Assembly: GCA_963972255.1 (NCBI GenBank)
Contig: CAXATO010000003.1
Location: 62,001-126,000, forward strand
Length of the DNA stretch: 64,000 nucleotides
Source of the DNA: UBA1479 sp002706405
Lineage (GTDB): Bacteria; Pseudomonadota; Alphaproteobacteria; Rhodospirillales; Casp-alpha2
Direction: 5' to 3'
The notes under the pieces are model-generated. The model was not told the DNA's origin. It saw only the letters and a list, made by a program, of their open reading frames with translations, and searched no databases. Position 1 is the first letter of the stretch, and each line of letters opens with the position of its first letter. The position numbers and the translations under genes were made by a program. Below, piece by piece: positions 59,631 through 64,000 of the stretch.

Positions 59631-60212
59631 ATGTCCTTCGCTACCGTACTGACCATCGCCTTCGGGCTGTCGGCCGATGCTTTTGCCGTGTCCTTAGGGC
59701 GGGGAGCATCCGGGCGCTTTCGTACCTTTGTGTCGGCGGCGCGCATGGGGCTGATGTTCGGCGCCAGCGAGGCGGCCATGACCCTGTTGGGTTTTTTGTT
59801 GGCGGCCCGCTTCGCTGATTACGTGACCGAGGTCGATCACTGGATTGCCCTGGTCCTGTTGGGCGGGGTCGGTGGGCATATGCTCTACGAAGGCCTGTTC
59901 GGCGCCGATGAGCAAGAGGACGACGCGCCGCCCGCCCCGCGCGGCAAACGCAGCGTCCTCGGCAACATTGCCACCGTGATCGGCACCAGCATCGACGCCG
60001 CCGCCGTCGGGGTCGCGCTGTCGGTGATCGCGGTCGACATCTGGCGGACGGTCGCGGTGATCGGCGCGGTGTCCTTCGCCATGAGCACCCTGGGCCTGCT
60101 GATCGGCCCGCGCGTCGGGCGCATGCTGGGCCGCCGGGCGGAGGTTGCCGGCGGCTTGGTTCTGATCGCGATCGGGCTTTATATCTTCTATAGCCACACC
60201 ATGGGGGCTTGA
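59631..60212 (+). CDS. mntP: Manganese efflux pump MntP
   Basis: A 193-residue membrane protein with six helices in two repeats. The repeated acidic motif is visible in AFGLSADAFAVSLGRG (residues 9-24) and in IGTSIDAAAVGVALSVIAV (residues 117-135), each with an Asp in the membrane, as in MntP. It exports Mn2+. No manganese riboswitch is seen upstream, since the SDR gene ends only 13 bases before it. Confidence 0.92.
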   Translation: MSFATVLTIAFGLSADAFAVSLGRGASGRFRTFVSAARMGLMFGASEAAMTLLGFLLAARFADYVTEVDHWIALVLLGGVGGHMLYEGLFGADEQEDDAPPAPRGKRSVLGNIATVIGTSIDAAAVGVALSVIAVDIWRTVAVIGAVSFAMSTLGLLIGPRVGRMLGRRAEVAGGLVLIAIGLYIFYSHTMGA

Positions 60213-60376
60213 GAACCGCCGGGAGTAGGTCCGCAATCCCCGGATTTCCGCCTGATCACTGCCGGTATTGACCCACAGGACCCGTGGGGCTATGTATGCG
60301 CGCCCTCGCAAGGGGGTTTTTCGCCGCCGGCACCCCTGGAGGCCGGGGCTTTTCTAGACTGATACGGAGTTATGCC

Positions 60377-61036
60377 ATGTCTGGTAACACCACCATGACG
60401 GCGGAACCCCGCGATCGGGCAGGCAAGGGGGCAGCCCGCGCAACCCGCCGGTCCGGCCGCGTTCCGGCCGTGATCTACGGGGATCACAAGGATCCGATCC
60501 TGGTTTCCGTCGAACCCGTCGAACTGATGCAGCACCTGCAGAAGTCCGGCTTCTTTTCCATGCTTATGGACCTCAACGTTGCAGGCGAACACCATCGCGT
60601 GCTGCCTCGCGACGTCCAGTTCCACCCCGTGACCGATACGCCGATGCATGTGGACTTCATGCGCGTCGGCAAGGGAACGCGCATCACCGTCATGATCCCC
60701 ATCCACGTCAAGGACGAGGAATTGTGCGCGGGTCTCAAGCGCGGCGGCGTGCTGAACCAGGTTCGTCACGAAGTGGAAGTGCGCTGCGATCCGGAGAATA
60801 TCCCGGAAATGATCACCTTGTCCCTGGAAGGCCTGGACATCGGCGATGCCCTGCGCATCTCGGATGCCGGACTGCCCGACAACGTCAAGCCGACCATCAC
60901 CGACCGCGACTTCGTGCTGGTCACCATCGCCGCACCGACGGTGGTCAAGGACGAAGCTGCCGAAGCTCAGGCCGAAGGTGAGGAAGAAGGCGAAGAGGGC
61001 GAAGAAGGCGAAGACAAGGAGGGCGGCGAGGAGTAA
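60377..61036 (+). CDS. rplY: 50S ribosomal protein L25/general stress protein Ctc
   Basis: A 219-residue long-form L25. The N-terminal 5S rRNA-binding domain contains RDRAGKGAARATRRSGRVPAVIYG and the Ctc-type C-terminal domain follows (HVDFMRV, GGVLNQVRHEVEVRC, ENIPEMITLSLEGLDIGD). The tail is rich in Glu and Gly (EGEEEGEEGEEGE). I chose ATG 60377, preceded by CGGAG; the longer frame upstream has no similarity. The L25-pth-ychF order is conserved widely. Confidence 0.95.
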   Translation: MSGNTTMTAEPRDRAGKGAARATRRSGRVPAVIYGDHKDPILVSVEPVELMQHLQKSGFFSMLMDLNVAGEHHRVLPRDVQFHPVTDTPMHVDFMRVGKGTRITVMIPIHVKDEELCAGLKRGGVLNQVRHEVEVRCDPENIPEMITLSLEGLDIGDALRISDAGLPDNVKPTITDRDFVLVTIAAPTVVKDEAAEAQAEGEEEGEEGEEGEDKEGGEE

Positions 61037-61072
61037 TCCTCTCGTCCGGATCGGTTCCGGGGAGGGCGTTCC

Positions 61073-61702
61073 ATGCTGCTTCTGGTCGGGCTCGGAAATC
61101 CGGGCCCATCCTACCGCGACAACCGGCACAACGTCGGTTTCATGGCCGTGGATGCAATCCACGACCGTTGGCGGCTGGGCCCCTATCGGACCAAGTTTCA
61201 CGGCGACCTTGCCGACGGCGCGATTGCCGGCGGCAAGGTTCTCGTCCTCAAGCCGCAAACTTACATGAACGAATCCGGCCGCGCCGTTCAGGCGGTCATG
61301 ACCTTCTACAAGCTGAAACCCGCCGACCTGATCGTGTTCCATGACGAGCTCGATCTGGCCGCGGGCAAGCTTCGGGTCAAGACCGGCGGCGGCCATGCCG
61401 GGCATAACGGTCTGCGCAACATCCAGGCCCATATCGGCCCGGATTTCCGCCGCGTGCGGATCGGGGTCGGCCATCCCGGCGACAAGAACCAGGTGGTCGG
61501 CCATGTCCTGAAGGACTTCTCCAAGGAAGACCTTCAATGGCGTGACACGCTGCTGGATGCCGTCGCCGACAATGCGGACCTGCTGGTTTCCGGTGATGAC
61601 GCCGGATTCCAGAACCGTGTGGCGCTGGCCTTGAAACCGCCGCGCCAGAATGCGCCCCGGCGGCAAGACGGCGCCGGCGAAGACAAGGAAAGGAAGGACT
61701 AA
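61073..61702 (+). CDS. pth: Peptidyl-tRNA hydrolase
   Basis: The 209-residue enzyme recycles tRNA from drop-off peptidyl-tRNA. Motifs: GLGNPGPSYRDNRHNVGFMAVD at residues 6-27 with the catalytic His, KPQTYMNESGRAV near 62, FHDELDL near 90 and GGHAGHNGLRNI near 107. A basic tail of about 20 residues follows. ychF starts one base after its stop. Confidence 0.97.
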   Translation: MLLLVGLGNPGPSYRDNRHNVGFMAVDAIHDRWRLGPYRTKFHGDLADGAIAGGKVLVLKPQTYMNESGRAVQAVMTFYKLKPADLIVFHDELDLAAGKLRVKTGGGHAGHNGLRNIQAHIGPDFRRVRIGVGHPGDKNQVVGHVLKDFSKEDLQWRDTLLDAVADNADLLVSGDDAGFQNRVALALKPPRQNAPRRQDGAGEDKERKD

Positions 61703-61703
61703 G

Positions 61704-62804
61704 ATGGGCTTCAATTGCGGCATCGTCGGCCTGCCCAACGTCGGCAAGTCGACCCTCTTCAACGCCCTGACGGCGACGGCCAAGGCCGAAGCGGCCAATT
61801 TCCCGTTCTGCACCATCGAGCCCAATACGGGCCGGGTCGCCGTGCCCGACCCGCGCCTGGACAAGATCGCCGCCATCGGCAAGTCGGCGCAGACCGTGCC
61901 GACGCAGCTTGAATTCGTCGATATCGCAGGCCTGGTCCGGGGGGCTTCCAAGGGCGAAGGCCTGGGCAACCAGTTCCTCGCCAACATCCGCGAGGTCGAA
62001 GCCATCTGCCATGTCCTGCGTTGTTTCGAGGACGGCAACGTGGTGCATGTGGAATCCACCGTCGATCCCGTGCGCGACGCCGAAACCGTGGAAACGGAAT
62101 TGATGCTGGCCGACCTGGAAAGCCTGGAGAAGCGGATCGATCCGCTGACCAAGAAGGCGCGCGGGCAGGATAAGGAAGCGGCCAAGCAGCTGGAGATCGT
62201 CAACCGCTGCCTGGAGTTGCTGCGCGACGGTCAGCCGGCACGCAAGATCGAGCTCAAGGACGGCGAGGGCAGGGCCTTCCGCATGCTGCAGCTGTTGACT
62301 GCCAAGCCGGTTCTTTACGTGTGCAACGTCGACGAAGGTTCGGCCGCCACGGGCAATGAATTCTCGGCCAAGGTCGCGGAGATGGCCGCGGCCCAGGGGG
62401 CCGGCAGTGTCGTGATCTCGGCCGCGATCGAGGCCGAGGTCGCCATGCTCGACGACCCGGCGGACAAAAAGGAATTCCTGGAAAGCTTAGGATTGGAGGA
62501 AACGGGCCTGGCCCGCGTCATCCGCGCCGGCTACGAGCTTCTGGGCCTACTCACCTATTTCACCGTCGGCCCAAAAGAAGCCCGTGCCTGGACCATCCAC
62601 AAGGGCACCAAGGCGCCCCAGGCGGCGGCGGTAATCCACAAGGATTTCGAACGCGGCTTCATCGCCGCCGAAACCATCGCCTATGAGGATTTCGTGGCCC
62701 TGGGCGGGGAACAGGCGGCGAAAGACGCCGGCAAGATGCGCCAGGAAGGCCGCGAGTACGTGGTCAAGGACGGAGACATCATGCTGTTCCGGTTCAACGT
62801 GTAG
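61704..62804 (+). CDS. ychF: Redox-regulated ATPase YchF
   Basis: A 366-residue Obg-like P-loop protein. GIVGLPNVGKSTLFNALTAT at residues 6-25, DIAGLVRGASKGEGLGNQFLA near 72 and a NVDEG motif near 212 are diagnostic; NKxD is replaced by NVDE as is usual for ATP-preferring YchF. The C-terminal TGS domain ends FRFNV. It has roles in translation and stress response. An AGGAAGG site precedes the ATG. Confidence 0.97.
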   Translation: MGFNCGIVGLPNVGKSTLFNALTATAKAEAANFPFCTIEPNTGRVAVPDPRLDKIAAIGKSAQTVPTQLEFVDIAGLVRGASKGEGLGNQFLANIREVEAICHVLRCFEDGNVVHVESTVDPVRDAETVETELMLADLESLEKRIDPLTKKARGQDKEAAKQLEIVNRCLELLRDGQPARKIELKDGEGRAFRMLQLLTAKPVLYVCNVDEGSAATGNEFSAKVAEMAAAQGAGSVVISAAIEAEVAMLDDPADKKEFLESLGLEETGLARVIRAGYELLGLLTYFTVGPKEARAWTIHKGTKAPQAAAVIHKDFERGFIAAETIAYEDFVALGGEQAAKDAGKMRQEGREYVVKDGDIMLFRFNV

Positions 62805-62820
62805 GGGCGGACACCACGGT

Positions 62821-63387
62821 TTACAGGAAGTGCGCAGAGGAAATGACGGATTCGGCTTCCTGCTTGGCGCGGTCGTAGAAATATATTTCCGCGCCCGAAT
62901 ACATGATGGCGTAGAGCTTCTTATCCTTCAGAGCGCCGACGACAAAGGCACGCCGCTCCATGCCGTCTTCCTTGGTGAATTTGAACTCGACCCGGAATCC
63001 GTCTTGACCGGCCAATTTGGCGGGAGCGAATGATATTTCGCGGTATTCCAGGACGCCACTGGTCAGGAGGCTGTCGATAATGAATGCTTTGGCTTCAATG
63101 ATCGTGGATTTCTCGTCAAATTTCGGTTTCTTCTCGTCAGGGCCGCTGAACAGTGTATCCCCATTGGAAACACCCGTGACGAAGACGAGGGTCTGGAGCA
63201 GCCCGTCCAGGGTCCAAAGTTCGATATTCGGTGAATGAACCCGGGCCTTATTCCAGGCAATCGGCGTATCGACCTTGAAGGCATCACCAACTTCGTAGCC
63301 CTTGGTAGCTTCGACCATGGAATAGGTCGTACAAGCGCCAAGCGCCAGGATCAGGCCGATGGCGGCAATTCGTCGCAATGTCGTCAT
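62821..63387 (-). CDS. Small predicted lipoprotein
   Basis: A 188-residue protein with a lipobox LALGAC (Cys19) and a mature part of mixed beta strands (WTLDGLLQTLVFVTGVSNGDTLF, then GQDGFRVEFKFTKEDGMERRAFVVGAL). I do not recognise the family. Its start is one base after the stop of the next gene, so the two are co-transcribed and probably act together. It is slightly AT-richer than its neighbours. Confidence 0.75.
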   Translation of the reverse strand: MTTLRRIAAIGLILALGACTTYSMVEATKGYEVGDAFKVDTPIAWNKARVHSPNIELWTLDGLLQTLVFVTGVSNGDTLFSGPDEKKPKFDEKSTIIEAKAFIIDSLLTSGVLEYREISFAPAKLAGQDGFRVEFKFTKEDGMERRAFVVGALKDKKLYAIMYSGAEIYFYDRAKQEAESVISSAHFL

Positions 63388-63388
63388 G

Positions 63389-64000
63389 TTATCCTACCGG
63401 TTTCAACATTTGGCGTATGAACGGTGCGTCAGGCGCGTCAGGCATCAGACGTAGATATTGGCCCAGTTCGTCGCGGGCATCGTCAATGCGGTCGAGTCGG
63501 CGATAGACGATTCCCAGCGAGCGGTGCAGCTTTGCAGGGTATCCGCCAAGGCGTTTGGCTTCGTGGTATGCGCTGACGGCGTTGTTGAGATCGTCTTCGT
63601 CCTTGTCGTTGCGCAGGCGGTAGACTTCCCCCTCGAAGAATTTCAACTCACCGACGTTGTATCCGTCCGCAATCAGAATTTTGATCAACTCTAGCGTTCG
63701 TTTTGGGCGGCGTTGGCGGATCTCGTCCTCGAGCATCCAATGCCGATGTTTTCCTATAACGGCTCTATAGGCGTCCCTATTGTCTTTAGCCGGAAAGGCC
63801 GGTCCTTGAAGTTTATCGGCAAAAAGGTTCAATGTTTTGGCCCGTTCATCGGGTGGCGGATGCGACGCAAAAAAGAATGACCGGGTCGGTCTGTCGTCGC
63901 CCAAGGCGTCCAGCTCGCGGATAAGGTTCTCCCAAATTTTGGCGCCTTCCGTGATGTCGTAATTGTGGTCTCTCATGAAAAGGACGCCGAATTTGTCCGC
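63389..64000 (-). CDS. M48-family metallopeptidase, C-terminal part (5' end outside window)
   Basis: Reading from the window edge, ADKFGVLFMRDHNYD matches the third-ligand region of M48 peptidases (EADxxGxxLM), and FFASHPPPDERAKTLN is the typical SxHPxxxERI segment. Tetratricopeptide-like helices follow (FEGEVYRLRNDKDEDDLNNAVSAYHEAKRLGGYPAKLHRSLG). This resembles periplasmic BepA-like proteases, which combine M48 and TPR parts to clear outer-membrane proteins. The HEXXH motif lies outside the window, so the assignment rests on the C-terminal features. Confidence 0.7.
   Translation of the reverse strand, partial: ADKFGVLFMRDHNYDITEGAKIWENLIRELDALGDDRPTRSFFFASHPPPDERAKTLNLFADKLQGPAFPAKDNRDAYRAVIGKHRHWMLEDEIRQRRPKRTLELIKILIADGYNVGELKFFEGEVYRLRNDKDEDDLNNAVSAYHEAKRLGGYPAKLHRSLGIVYRRLDRIDDARDELGQYLRLMPDAPDAPFIRQMLKPVG

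Noticed and set aside
60290..62203. 637-codon minus-strand frame
   Set aside because: Antisense to L25, pth and ychF, all confidently identified; no recognisable domains in the shadow frame.

Overview
The window is about 64 kb of a high-GC (roughly 65%) Gram-negative chromosome. Gene content and order point to an alphaproteobacterium of Rhodospirillales type. The evidence is the run rplU-rpmA-obgE-proB-proA-nadD-rsfS-rlmH-gpmI-envC-ctpA-yibQ-rppH, the uvrC-pgsA-mobB-moeA-moaD-moaE block, a phasin, a UbiK-like protein and a Lys/Ala-rich tail on L21. No genus can be named from the sequence alone.

Layout. 1-8.3 kb: the 3' part of an aminotransferase, three poorly characterised or small genes, a polysaccharide deacetylase, a GNAT-nitrilase fusion, a YrdC/Sua5-like protein, and a MarR regulator next to a flavocytochrome-type ferric reductase. 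8.4-15.35 kb: an accessory region of lower and uneven GC. It holds an HNH endonuclease, a 194-residue orphan, a 623-residue protein with two peptidoglycan-binding domains and a compositionally foreign, nuclease-like C-terminus, and a complete 2,758-bp IS1595-family element. That element has 24-bp terminal inverted repeats, an exact 8-bp target duplication and two passenger genes, and it sits in the terminator of a tRNA-Ser(CGA) gene. 15.4-30.6 kb: a dense housekeeping block on the plus strand covering ribosomal proteins, GTPase, proline, NAD, ribosome assembly, glycolysis, cell-wall hydrolase control, mRNA decay, ion exchange and folate. 30.6-37.8 kb: an unusual 417-bp intergenic region with a perfect DnaA box, then uvrC, pgsA, molybdenum cofactor genes, a HAD phosphatase and a LOG-family protein. 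37.9-48.1 kb: a signalling cluster with a predicted c-type-heme adenylate cyclase, CorA, IlvE opposite a MarR regulator, an OmpR-type two-component system, a LuxR-type regulator and a PAS-rich hybrid kinase. 48.1-64 kb: csaA, phasin, a TetR-like regulator, proC, ybjN-like, ubiK, hldD, lgt, midA, pgeF, a repeat-containing lipoprotein, prs, an SDR, mntP, the L25 gene, pth, ychF, and the start of a lipoprotein/M48-peptidase pair.

Many plus-strand genes form tight operons with 4-base ATGA or GTGA overlaps (obgE/proB, envC/ctpA, rppH/antiporter, moaE/HAD/LOG, lgt/midA). Some promoters and terminators can be placed. A -35/-10 pair lies before rplU and a strong terminator follows rpmA. A promoter and a terminator bracket prs. 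The ilvE promoter has its -35 box inside a perfect palindrome that the divergent MarR protein could bind.

The most novel material is the accessory region. The 623-residue protein has a sharp GC drop inside its own reading frame, from about 70% to about 52%. The 194-residue gene immediately downstream shares the lower value. This is what an exchanged polymorphic-toxin tip with its partner gene would look like. The IS1595-type element carries an uncharacterised 342-residue protein translationally coupled to the transposase, a GIY-YIG-like nuclease, and a strongly structured non-coding segment between them.
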